A stretch of DNA of 9,435 nucleotides from Chloroflexota bacterium (GCA_008501785.1 QQUD01000874.1:1-9435), one strand, 5' to 3'; positions 1-7,090 are shown, numbered from the stretch's first letter. Notes: generated from the sequence alone by a model not told the origin. A program made the numbers and translations.

Positions 1-1
1 A

Positions 2-1063
2 ATGACCAGCCTCTTTTTTGCTACCTTTGCTGCGATGCAAATTCCACTTGGGGTGTGGCTGGACAAATGGGGAGCGCGGCGCGTCACGCCTGGGTTGATG
101 GTGACGGCCGTTATCGGCAGCATCTTGTTTGCGACAGGTACAGGATTCACGCAGTTAGCCATTGGCCGAGCCTTGATTGGTATTGGCATGGCAGGTGTGT
201 TGATGGGATCGTTGAAAATCTTTAGTCAATGGTTTTCGGCAGAGCGGTATGCGACGGCAACAGGCTTGCTGGTTGGGCTGGGCGCATCCGGTGCGCTGTT
301 TGCGGCTACGCCGTTGGCACAACTAAATCGGGTGATTGGGTGGCGCATGGTGTTTTGGATTGGGGCGGGTGTAACGGCCGTTATCATCCTCTCCATTCTC
401 CTCTGGGCACGCGACACACCGCCAGGTCGCGCACAATCAAGCACAACCACCCCAACAGGCAGCCTGCGCGACGTGTTTGGCGATGCACGGCTGTGGCGCA
501 TCATTCCGCTCAACTTCTTCTTAGCAGGAACCCTGCTCAGTTTTCAAGGTTTGTGGGCAGGTCCTTATCTGTTCGACGTGCTGCAACTCAACGATATTCA
601 GGCTGGAAATGTACTGCTGTGGCTCAGTGGCAGTGCCGTCGTGGGTTACGTCATCGCGGGCTGGCTCGCAGATTTATTTGGGCTGGCACGTATGGTGGTG
701 ATTGCCAGCATCTTTTTTGTGTTGAGCCAATTTATACTGGCATTCCACCCGCCCCAATCGCTCATTATTCCAGTTTATGCGCTGTTTGGGTTTACTGGCG
801 GTTTTAATGTCATCATCATGGCGCATGTCCGGCATCTGTTTCCGCTGCATTTGACGGGGAAGGCAGTAACGGCCGTTAACCTCTTCGGCATTGGCGGCAC
901 CTTTCTGCTGCAATGGTGGGGTGGTTTAATCGTCGATCTATTCCCACGCAGCGCGACTGGACAATACCCGCCCCAGGCATACACGGCAGCGTTGCTGGTA
1001 ACGGCCGTTGGTGGTTTGCTGACGTTGTTTTGGTATTTGCCCCTTGTAAAAACACCTGACTGA
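2..1063 (+). CDS. MFS transporter, 5'-truncated by window edge
   Basis: This is an inner-membrane secondary transporter of the major facilitator superfamily; the substrate cannot be read from sequence. The 353 visible residues begin inside what should be TM2 and are followed by the loop 2-3 signature (motif A type) GVWLDKWGARR at residues 17-27. Hydrophobic segments then fit TM3 to TM6 (about 30-47, 50-68, 83-105, 113-135), a polar cytoplasmic loop (136-165) and TM7 to TM12 (about 166-347). TM1 is missing, and family members are usually 400-430 residues, so the true start lies left of the window and the ATG at position 2 is internal. The gene ends in TGA and meets the protease gene tail to tail 64 bp later. 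It has higher GC than the next two genes and carries four copies of the ACGGCCGT palindrome, each read as Thr-Ala-Val. The MQIPLGVWLD stretch resembles organic-anion or sugar-phosphate permease-like MFS groups, but that subfamily call is weak. Confidence 0.85.
   Translation: MTSLFFATFAAMQIPLGVWLDKWGARRVTPGLMVTAVIGSILFATGTGFTQLAIGRALIGIGMAGVLMGSLKIFSQWFSAERYATATGLLVGLGASGALFAATPLAQLNRVIGWRMVFWIGAGVTAVIILSILLWARDTPPGRAQSSTTTPTGSLRDVFGDARLWRIIPLNFFLAGTLLSFQGLWAGPYLFDVLQLNDIQAGNVLLWLSGSAVVGYVIAGWLADLFGLARMVVIASIFFVLSQFILAFHPPQSLIIPVYALFGFTGGFNVIIMAHVRHLFPLHLTGKAVTAVNLFGIGGTFLLQWWGGLIVDLFPRSATGQYPPQAYTAALLVTAVGGLLTLFWYLPLVKTPD
102..1008. repeat. Cluster of four ACGGCCGT palindromes (HIP1-like)
   Basis: ACGGCCGT occurs at 104-111, 374-381, 869-876 and 1001-1008 inside the transporter gene. 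At 372-383 and 867-878 it extends to the perfect 12-bp palindrome TAACGGCCGTTA, and the other two copies differ from that by one base. All four are read in the same codon phase as Thr-Ala-Val. Three more copies lie at 2884-2891, 3087-3094 and 6028-6035. Near-matches sharing the CGGCCG core are at 3640-3645, 6398-6403, 7187-7192 and 9143-9148. Counts were made by eye. Confidence 0.8.
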
Positions 1064-1127
1064 TTATTGCAAAAGAAAAATATTGCGCAGGTTTCGTGGA
1101 TTAAACAGGGCGTCGATGGCGAAATCA

Positions 1128-2006
1128 TTATGAGATAGGAGAATCGACGATTGGGGGTAATTCTTTCATTGATTGCAGTTCATTTAGTAAATCAAACAGG
1201 TCAGTTGTCATCGCAGCTCCGATGCTTAAATCTGTATCGGAATAGTCGGAGGCATTATTGGCATTGGTTCGATTTAGTTTTTGGCGTATCCTCATCCACG
1301 TATTACCGACCAATTGACCATCGGCCCAAATACCACCACCGGAATCTCCTCGTTCAAGAGATTCACTATTCAAGCTTTGTAATTCAACTTGAGGAACACC
1401 GGAAAATAGGGATATTGACTGAATCCGGGCGTCGAGTAAATCAAGTTTTTCAGAGGTTCCTGGTTGATGTCGTACAATGGTGACGGTGTCACCAACGGCC
1501 TGATTATTCAGGTATCTCATTTCAGCCGGAACGATACCAAAAGAAAGAAGTTCTTCGGGTGCTTGCATAACGAGAGTTCCGGAATCCCGAAAGAGTATGT
1601 TTTGGTAAAATGCGTCTCCTGATATTTCCGTCAACAGCAGACCATTTGCATCTTGAATAAGAACCCAATCAGGCATTTCAATCCCATTATCATATGGCCA
1701 ATGATCGTGCGTAAGTAACAGGACTTCTTCATTGAAAGAAACCAGGGTACCGATACCGTAGGCAGATTTAGCTTTAACCGAGGTGTTTTTTGCAACAATC
1801 TCTTCCTTTTCATCGTTAGTCGTAGTCACACCGACGCTTTCTATTTTGAACATCGTAATTTGCACTGATGCCTGTAAAATTGGGGCTGCATCCGGCAAAT
1901 CCAATTGAGTAGTGGGCTGTTGTTGAAGTCCATTGCTTGAACGCACCACTGATCCCAAAATGATGATTAAAATGATGAAAACCAGAACGGTTTTATTTGT
2001 CTTCAT
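1128..2006 (-). CDS. Exported trypsin-like serine protease
   Basis: This is a 292-residue predicted serine endopeptidase of the chymotrypsin/HtrA fold, acting outside the cytoplasmic membrane. Residues 1-5 are charged and 6-21 form a hydrophobic helix (signal peptide or anchor) without a lipobox; the protein has no cysteine. Catalytic elements appear in the expected order. LTHDH at 98-102 corresponds to LTxxH of trypsin-like peptidases, making H102 the likely catalytic His. D141 in RDSGTLV is the likely Asp, and S222 in GDSGGG (220-225) is the nucleophile. The GIGTLVS stretch at 84-90 matches the strand before the His loop. No PDZ domain follows. The start at 2006 is supported by AGGAG seven bases upstream. 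The gene is divergent from the SARP regulator, and its upstream region holds 11-bp-phased direct repeats, so it is a prime candidate target of that regulator. The substrate is unknown. The His loop is unusual in having a second His (H100). Confidence 0.75.
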   Translation of the reverse strand: MKTNKTVLVFIILIIILGSVVRSSNGLQQQPTTQLDLPDAAPILQASVQITMFKIESVGVTTTNDEKEEIVAKNTSVKAKSAYGIGTLVSFNEEVLLLTHDHWPYDNGIEMPDWVLIQDANGLLLTEISGDAFYQNILFRDSGTLVMQAPEELLSFGIVPAEMRYLNNQAVGDTVTIVRHQPGTSEKLDLLDARIQSISLFSGVPQVELQSLNSESLERGDSGGGIWADGQLVGNTWMRIRQKLNRTNANNASDYSDTDLSIGAAMTTDLFDLLNELQSMKELPPIVDSPIS

Positions 2007-2012
2007 AACCTT

Positions 2013-2018
2013 GCTCCT
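2013..2018 (-). promoter_or_regulatory. Ribosome binding site of the protease gene
   Basis: On the minus strand this reads AGGAGC, seven bases before the ATG at 2004-2006. It supports that start. Confidence 0.7.
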
Positions 2019-2067
2019 GTTCTTAAAATTCGAGATAGGAGCAGATTAGAAAAAGGGCATTTGGGAA

Positions 2068-2096
2068 CAGCTCGTAAATCGTTCGCAAATCGTTCG
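2068..2096. promoter_or_regulatory. Candidate SARP operator: heptamer direct repeats, 11-bp period
   Basis: TCGTTCG occurs at 2079-2085 and again at 2090-2096, separated by CAAA. With the preceding AAA, the matching unit is AAATCGTTCG repeated with an 11-bp period. One period to the left, CAGCTCG (2068-2074) matches at 4 of 7 positions. SARP proteins such as DnrI, ActII-ORF4 and AfsR are known to bind heptameric direct repeats spaced 11 bp so that sites fall on one face of DNA. Read towards the protease gene, the units are CGAACGA, CGAACGA, CGAGCTG and then CAAATGC (4 of 7). That last slot ends 8 bp before TAATCT, a possible -10 with no good -35, as expected at a SARP-activated promoter. The repeats are observed; their binding by the adjacent regulator is inferred. 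Confidence 0.5.
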
Positions 2097-2144
2097 AACT
2101 GTGATTTTCGATTAAGAACAATTCAGAAAAATAAGATTCAAAAA

Positions 2145-2231
2145 GGAGGAAGATTTTTCGAATTGGCTTATGTCTTTAATTTCCGTACAAGCCTAAATAT
2201 GAGTTCGTATGGAAGGATTTATCATTTATAA
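2145..2231 (+). other. Leader of the SARP gene: orphan Shine-Dalgarno and mini-ORFs
   Basis: A near-perfect AAGGAGGA lies at 2143-2150, about 90 bases before the regulator's start and too far away to serve it. Thirteen bases after GGAGG, a TTG at 2163 opens a 22-codon frame (with an in-frame ATG at 2199) that stops with TAA at 2229-2231. It is in phase with the regulator but separated from it by that stop. An ATG at 2231 overlaps the TAA (TAATG) and opens a five-codon frame ending at 2248, which overlaps the regulator start. This could be a leader-peptide cascade or chance; the coding potential of such short frames cannot be judged by eye. Confidence 0.25.
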
Positions 2232-2232
2232 T
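2204..2232 (+). promoter_or_regulatory. Possible promoter of the SARP gene
   Basis: TATAAT at 2227-2232 is a perfect sigma-70 -10 hexamer. A weak -35 candidate, TTCGTA (2204-2209, three of six matches), lies 17 bp upstream. Transcription would then begin around 2238-2241, at or next to the ATG at 2241, giving a leaderless or nearly leaderless mRNA. That fits the absence of a usable Shine-Dalgarno sequence before that ATG. The region is AT-rich, so chance similarity is possible. Confidence 0.4.
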
Positions 2233-2240
2233 GGCTGAGA

Positions 2241-5200
2241 ATGGGTGAAAGAATCAGCAATAGATTAAATTTACACACTTTGGGTGGGTTCAAGATTGAG
2301 CACGAGCGGCAAGTCTTGACCCGCCTGGGTTCACGTAAGGTCGAAGGGCTTTTTGTTTATTTGGCCGTAACGGAACGCACCCATCCCCGCGAGTTGTTGT
2401 CTGAGTTGCTATGGAATGATCGTACTCAAAAACAGGCAATGTCAAACTTGCGTCGCATACTCACCGGCTTACGCCAACATTTTGGACCATATGTGACGAT
2501 TACCCGAGAAACTGTTGGTATAAAAGCAAATAGCGATCTATGGGTGGATGTCAAAGAGCTAAAAGCCGGACTTGCCCTTTTAGGGGATATATCAGGCGCG
2601 ACATCTGCGGCTGCGATCAATGATGTCGAGACTGCTCTAACCTTGTATCAAGGCGATTTCCTGGCTGGTTTTCATGTGCGGGAAGCGAGTGGATTTGAGT
2701 CATGGCTAATAAATGAACGTCAATATTGGCAGCAGTTGGTGTTAACTGGTCTTACCTCAATAAGTGCCTATTATGAAGCTGCCAGCCTGTATTCCCAGGG
2801 TATCAATACGGCCAAGCGCATTCTGGCAATTGATTCTCTCCAAGAATCAGCCCACCGACGATTAATGCAGTTGTTGACTTTAAACGGCCGTCGCTCCGAA
2901 GCCATTACCCAATATGAAACCTGCCGTCGTCTTTTGATGGATGAACTCGGAGTGCTTCCTTCCCCTGAGACAGAATCCTTGTATAAGAAGATAATCAAGG
3001 GTCAATTGGTTTCTGATTTATCAGATTCAAAAATTATTATATCCACCCATCCCGATCCTTTAGAAGAAAGTGATATTCAGGAAAATACGGCCGTTTTTCA
3101 TAATTTGCCTTTATCAGCAATGCCATTTGTTGGGCGCCAGAATGAACTATTGGCATTTAAAAATTTGCTTACAGACTCAAATATTCGCTTGATAACAATT
3201 ACTGGTGTTGGTGGTATTGGTAAAACCCGGTTCGCTTTAGCTGCGGCGGAACAAGAGTTGCGGAGCATTACCAATTATCCCGATGGCATATATTTTGTTG
3301 ATCTGTCACCGTTGAATGAAGTGGAGAAAATCCCGACTGCCCTGGCAGAAGCGCTCGATTTTTCATTTCAGATTGAAAGTGATCAAACCAAAATTCAGCA
3401 GCTCGTCAATTTTCTGCGACAAAAACAAACACTTCTTCTACTAGATAATTTTGAACATCTCCTTGACGGTGCTGCCTTTGTTGATGACATCATAAAATCG
3501 GCTCCAAAGGTGAAAATCCTAGTTACATCCAGAGAAAGACTGCAATTACAACTGGAGCAAAACTATCCTTTAGATGGGCTTAAAGTGCCAATTGGGTTGT
3601 TTTCTAATAGAGAGGAAATCGTTGATATTGAGGTTTATTCGGCCGTTAAACTCTTCTTGCAAATTGCCCGTCGTAACCAACCGCATATAACCTTTGACAA
3701 CCAAAAAAAACAAAAGAATATCGTTCGGATATGCCAAATGGTCGATGGCATGCCGTTAGCATTGGAATTGGCTGCTTCATGGGTGGGTTCCGTTTCACTG
3801 GCTGAAATTATCGATGAGTTACAACAAGGCCTCGATATTCTAGAAACGGAACTGCGTGATGTGCCATCCCGTCACCGCAGCATTCGGGCAACCATTGATT
3901 ATTCCTGGCACAATATGAGTGAACGGGAACAAGAAATTTTTAGAAATGTCTCAGTTTTCCACGCTGGATTTACCCGTCATGCGGCTCAAGCTGTGGCAGG
4001 AGCCAATTTACATCTGTTAAACCGACTCGTGCGCAATTCATTCCTAAAGTTTGAAACCGTTCATGGTCGCTATCAAATTCACGAATTATTGCGACAGTTT
4101 GGAAAAGAAAAACTAATCACCTCCGGGAAATTGGTAGCCGCTGAAAAAGCCCATCAAAATTATTTTCTTGATTTTATGATAGAAAGAGAGGCTGATATCA
4201 AAGGGAGACGCCAATTGCCAGCCCTTCAAGAGATCAAAAATGATTTTGAGAATATTCGGGTTGCCTGGTTAAAAGCTTTAGAACAGAAAGCATATGAAGA
4301 AATGGACAAAGCTTTAGACTGTTTAATTTTATATCACATTGCCAATGGTTTGATCGGGAATGATATTGCAAAGCTGCGGCAGCAAACAATGTCCCTTATT
4401 TCCAACCAGAGTGATGGAAAACTGCCTCGCATATGGTATCGGGTTGCTGCTCGCGATATAGGGCTTCATAAAAGAGATATTCCGCTTTTTGAGCGCGCAT
4501 TGACATTTGCCCAGCAAAATAATGACCACAAAGAGATTGCCTATGTCACTTCTATGCTTGGCTGGGCATGGACAATAGTAAAGGAGTATGATAAAGGTTT
4601 ACATCTTCTGGAGGATGGGGCAAAGTTGTCCCGAAAATACGGGAGCATATATTATGAGATATTCCTTGATTCCTTGGCCGCAATATATATTGAATTAGGT
4701 AATAAAGAGAAGGCTTATCAATTGCTTCAACAATGTCTTACCGAGTTTCAGGCGCTCAATGATTCAGTTTTTTCTATTAGGCCTCTATACACTTTGGCGT
4801 GGGTCAGCTGGCAAATGGGAGATTTCAACGCCCTTGAAAGATATAGTCTGGAAAGGGAGCGATTATTAAATCAAATGGGTAAAAGATCGAGCCTTTCCAT
4901 ATTGAGAGATGAGGTCCAACATTTATTTTTGCCTTTAATAAAAGGGGAATTTGAAGAGCTTACCATTCGCGCGCATCGTGCGATTGCTGCTCAAAAAGAA
5001 AGAGGAGTGTATCAGCACAATCAAGCGATTACGCCAATACTATTGGCTAATTTGGCCGGGAACTATATTCTTGCCGGTCAATTGATTCAATCTTTTCCAG
5101 AAGAAAATTCACTATTCCTTAAACCAGAGTATAAGTTCCAAATCTCATGGTGCCAGGCCATTGCATACACTGGCATGGGCGATTACCTTAAGGCTGGGGA

Positions 5201-5510
5201 AGCATTCCATCAGACGTTAACTTTAACGATAGATCGTCAAGATGTTGGAAGTCTAATGTTGTCATTGCCTATAGGGGCTTTGCTTTTAGCTATAACCGGA
5301 AATTCAATCAAAGCAGCCGAGATACTTGCACTCACTTTTAAAAGGATGGCAGGGTGGACGGGCTGGCTGGAAAAATGGGATTTGTTCAACCAACTGCGAT
5401 CAGATTTAGAGGCGGAATGCGGGGCGACAATCTTTGCCGAAGCGTGGCAGCGAGGTCAAACTCTTGAGTTGTGGTCCACAGCCCGGTTTCTATTATCAGA
5501 AATCGAGTAA
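2241..5510 (+). CDS. SARP/AfsR-type regulator: winged helix, BTAD, NB-ARC, TPR
   Basis: This 1089-residue protein is a predicted cytoplasmic, nucleotide-switched transcription factor. Residues 9-104 form an OmpR-like winged helix (LHTLGGF at the start, then LWNDRTQKQAMSNLRRIL). About 110-255 is the bacterial transcriptional activation domain, with AHRRLMQL and ELGVLPSPETESLY near its end. About 295-625 is a STAND NTPase with Walker A GVGGIGKT (322-329), Walker B TLLLLDNFEH (397-406), the sensor strand ILVTSRERL (426-434), GMPLALELAA (503-512, GxP motif) and YQIHELLRQFG (611-621, the usual bacterial MHD equivalent). About 728-1060 is helical and TPR-like, the likely ligand or partner sensor. 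An in-frame TAA at 2229-2231 makes 2241 the first usable ATG, and SARP homology begins right after it. Inferred role: activator of the divergent protease gene and possibly of itself, acting through the 11-bp repeats at 2068-2096. The gene is AT-rich compared with the flanking genes but carries three CGGCCG-core motifs in its first half. Confidence 0.88.
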   Translation: MGERISNRLNLHTLGGFKIEHERQVLTRLGSRKVEGLFVYLAVTERTHPRELLSELLWNDRTQKQAMSNLRRILTGLRQHFGPYVTITRETVGIKANSDLWVDVKELKAGLALLGDISGATSAAAINDVETALTLYQGDFLAGFHVREASGFESWLINERQYWQQLVLTGLTSISAYYEAASLYSQGINTAKRILAIDSLQESAHRRLMQLLTLNGRRSEAITQYETCRRLLMDELGVLPSPETESLYKKIIKGQLVSDLSDSKIIISTHPDPLEESDIQENTAVFHNLPLSAMPFVGRQNELLAFKNLLTDSNIRLITITGVGGIGKTRFALAAAEQELRSITNYPDGIYFVDLSPLNEVEKIPTALAEALDFSFQIESDQTKIQQLVNFLRQKQTLLLLDNFEHLLDGAAFVDDIIKSAPKVKILVTSRERLQLQLEQNYPLDGLKVPIGLFSNREEIVDIEVYSAVKLFLQIARRNQPHITFDNQKKQKNIVRICQMVDGMPLALELAASWVGSVSLAEIIDELQQGLDILETELRDVPSRHRSIRATIDYSWHNMSEREQEIFRNVSVFHAGFTRHAAQAVAGANLHLLNRLVRNSFLKFETVHGRYQIHELLRQFGKEKLITSGKLVAAEKAHQNYFLDFMIEREADIKGRRQLPALQEIKNDFENIRVAWLKALEQKAYEEMDKALDCLILYHIANGLIGNDIAKLRQQTMSLISNQSDGKLPRIWYRVAARDIGLHKRDIPLFERALTFAQQNNDHKEIAYVTSMLGWAWTIVKEYDKGLHLLEDGAKLSRKYGSIYYEIFLDSLAAIYIELGNKEKAYQLLQQCLTEFQALNDSVFSIRPLYTLAWVSWQMGDFNALERYSLERERLLNQMGKRSSLSILRDEVQHLFLPLIKGEFEELTIRAHRAIAAQKERGVYQHNQAITPILLANLAGNYILAGQLIQSFPEENSLFLKPEYKFQISWCQAIAYTGMGDYLKAGEAFHQTLTLTIDRQDVGSLMLSLPIGALLLAITGNSIKAAEILALTFKRMAGWTGWLEKWDLFNQLRSDLEAECGATIFAEAWQRGQTLELWSTARFLLSEIE

Positions 5511-5551
5511 TTTCACAAAAATAGAATAGGACACGGAGTCACTTTCTTGTC

Positions 5552-5570
5552 TGTGACAGCAATTGTCACA
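5552..5570. promoter_or_regulatory. 19-bp palindrome: operator or weak terminator
   Basis: TGTGACA (5552-5558), five bases GCAAT, then TGTCACA (5564-5570) form a perfect 7-bp inverted repeat. Two readings are possible. It ends just upstream of an extended -10 promoter, in the -35 zone, so it could be an operator of the AlbA_2 gene. It is also followed by ACTTTTT and lies 42 bp after the regulator's stop, so it could be a weak intrinsic terminator. The half-site spacing (TGTGA-N9-TCACA) is not that of CRP, which uses N6. Confidence 0.45.
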
Positions 5571-5576
5571 ACTTTT

Positions 5577-5585
5577 TGGTATACT
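5577..5585 (+). promoter_or_regulatory. Extended -10 promoter for the AlbA_2 gene
   Basis: TGGTATACT fits the extended -10 form TGnTATAAT with five of six core matches. No -35 at 16-18 bp is evident, as is allowed for extended -10 promoters. Transcription would start near 5592, giving a leader of about 138 bases that includes the inverted repeat at 5654-5708. Confidence 0.4.
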
Positions 5586-5653
5586 TATGTTCAGTTGTAG
5601 GATTATGAGAAATTTTTGCGTCCAAATATATTGTTAATAATTGCTCGACAAAC

Positions 5654-5708
5654 TTCCCGGAAGCTGCAAAAACTTATGTATTAATAAACAACTCAAAGCT
5701 TCCGGGAA
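5654..5708. repeat. 12-bp inverted repeat with 31-bp spacer
   Basis: TTCCCGGAAGCT (5654-5665) and AGCTTCCGGGAA (5697-5708) are exact reverse complements. Each arm also contains a short palindrome of its own, TTCCCGGAA and TTCCGGGAA, centred 46 bp apart. The structure could be a hairpin in the leader RNA or two operator sites that allow looping, 22 bp before the AlbA_2 gene start. The spacer is strongly AT-rich. Confidence 0.6.
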
Positions 5709-5729
5709 AATAGCTTTTGGACTAACTGT

Positions 5730-7082
5730 ATGCTTAATAAAAAACCTGGGCAGCGTCTCGCCTACTTACCTTCAGCCGAAATCGGCCCCCTCGCCGAATG
5801 TCTGGTCGCCCTCGCCAATGGGGATGGCGGCTTGATTGTGATGGGCCTCAATGACCGAGGCCGTCCTACTGAAACTATTTGGGAAGAAGAAGCAGAAGGC
5901 GCACTGCGTGAAGCCGCACGTCGCTGCCGCCCCCCAGTTCCCAGCGAATGGCAGCCAGTCGAAACCCGTCAAGGAATGCTTGTGGGCATCAACGTACCGC
6001 GCAGCACCGACTTGCACACACTCGATGACGGCCGTGTTTTCATCCGCAGCGGTTCACTCAATCGACTCCTCACCGGCGAAGAAGTGCGCTCATTAGCCAC
6101 CAGCAAAAACACAGCCGAATACGAAATCGAAACCGTCCCCGGTGCGCGACGTGAAGACCTGGACCCAGACATCCTCCGTGATTACCTGGACCGGCGTGAA
6201 CGACGCGGAGCCGCCCTCGTTGGCTCCACCGAAGAACTGCTCTTCGAAATTGGCGCAACCGACCGCGAAGGCACCCCCACCACCACCGGCATTCTCCTAT
6301 TTTGCCGCAATCCACAAATCTTTTTCCCGCAATCGGGCATCGTATTTGTCAAATTCCCAGGTACTGAGCCGCGTGGGGAAGATGGTGGCATTGGATACGG
6401 CCGCCGGGACGAAATCAGTGGCCCGCTGGCGCGAGTGGTCGAACGGGCCTGGAATGTCATTTACGAAGAGATGCGCGTTGGCGCAACGGTTGACAAACTG
6501 GAGCGCAAAGAACTCACTGAATACCCCCGTTTTGCCGTGCGCGAAGCGTTGGTGAATGCTGTGGCCCATCGTGATTATCGCATTCGTGGCCGTCGCATCG
6601 AAATTCGAATGTACACCAACCGGCTGGAAATCATCAGCCCTGGTGGCCTTCCTGGTTATATGACCGTTGACAATCTGGTGGAAGAACATTTCTCACGCAA
6701 CCCACGCCTGGTGAATGGCTTGTTTCAGTGGGGGTACATTGAAGAACTCGGGCTTGGCATCGATCAAATGATCGAAGAAATGGTCCAGGGTGGACATGAG
6801 CCACCTACCTTCAACGCCGCTCCCCATGCGTTTACCGTCACCCTGCACAACAAGCGAGACGAACGCACAATTGCCCCCAAATGGACCGGCAGCATGAATG
6901 AGCGCCAAACCCGCGCCCTCACCTTTGTGCGCGAAAACGGCAGCATCACCAATCGTGAATACAAAAAACTGTGTTCCAATGTTTCCACTGAAACCTTACG
7001 CCTTGATCTCGTTGATCTGGTGACTCGAAATATTTTGCTGAAGATTGGGTCGAAGAAGGGAACGTACTACATTTTGAAGTAG
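5730..7082 (+). CDS. Schlafen AlbA_2 / HATPase_c_4 / winged-helix protein
   Basis: This 450-residue protein is of the COG2865 type, often annotated as ATP-binding protein, RecG-related or putative transcriptional regulator. Residues 1-125 are the AlbA_2 (divergent AAA_4/Schlafen) domain with LAECLVALANGDGGLIVMGL (21-40) and VFIRSGSLNRLLTGEEV (103-119). Residues about 180-375 are the ATPase-like half with REALVNAVAHRDY (271-283, N-box), IISPGGLPG (301-309, G-box-like) and ELGLGIDQMIEEM (339-351). Residues 389-450 form a winged helix (ERQTRALTFVRENGSITNREY, then a recognition-type helix). No alternative start codon exists between an in-frame TAA at 5685 and the ATG at 5730. No good Shine-Dalgarno sequence precedes that ATG, and the N-terminus looks about ten residues short of the usual E-x(n)-E-F-K lead-in. 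Family members act in transcriptional control and some Schlafen-domain proteins act in phage defence; which applies here is not visible. GC is higher than in the preceding gene. Confidence 0.85.
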   Translation: MLNKKPGQRLAYLPSAEIGPLAECLVALANGDGGLIVMGLNDRGRPTETIWEEEAEGALREAARRCRPPVPSEWQPVETRQGMLVGINVPRSTDLHTLDDGRVFIRSGSLNRLLTGEEVRSLATSKNTAEYEIETVPGARREDLDPDILRDYLDRRERRGAALVGSTEELLFEIGATDREGTPTTTGILLFCRNPQIFFPQSGIVFVKFPGTEPRGEDGGIGYGRRDEISGPLARVVERAWNVIYEEMRVGATVDKLERKELTEYPRFAVREALVNAVAHRDYRIRGRRIEIRMYTNRLEIISPGGLPGYMTVDNLVEEHFSRNPRLVNGLFQWGYIEELGLGIDQMIEEMVQGGHEPPTFNAAPHAFTVTLHNKRDERTIAPKWTGSMNERQTRALTFVRENGSITNREYKKLCSNVSTETLRLDLVDLVTRNILLKIGSKKGTYYILK

Positions 7083-7090
7083 GTTATCTA

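Noticed and set aside
611..621. IHE in place of the MHD motif in the SARP NTPase (residue coordinates 611-621 of that protein), which might suggest an always-on switch
   Set aside because: HELLRQ is a common bacterial form of this motif in STAND proteins, so it is not a meaningful deviation.
1111..1149. Inverted repeat CGTCGAT / ATCGACG across the protease stop codon as a terminator
   Set aside because: The arms are only 7 bp with a 25-base spacer and no T-run, too weak to call.
1132..2041. Direct repeat GAGATAGGAG at 1132-1141 and 2032-2041, flanking the protease gene exactly 900 bp apart
   Set aside because: Dozens of chance 10-bp repeats are expected in a window of this size, and no terminal inverted repeats or transposase accompany it.
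5552..5570. CRP/FNR-type binding site
   Set aside because: The TGTGA and TCACA half-sites are separated by nine bases, not the six that CRP requires.
5641..5835. Open frame of 64 codons starting with TTG before and inside the AlbA_2 gene
   Set aside because: It overlaps the AlbA_2 coding sequence in another phase, has no family resemblance, and its first part is the inverted-repeat leader.
6070..6689. Several long open frames antisense to the AlbA_2 gene
   Set aside because: They are Arg/Ser/Pro-rich shadow frames of a GC-rich coding sequence with clear domain content on the other strand.
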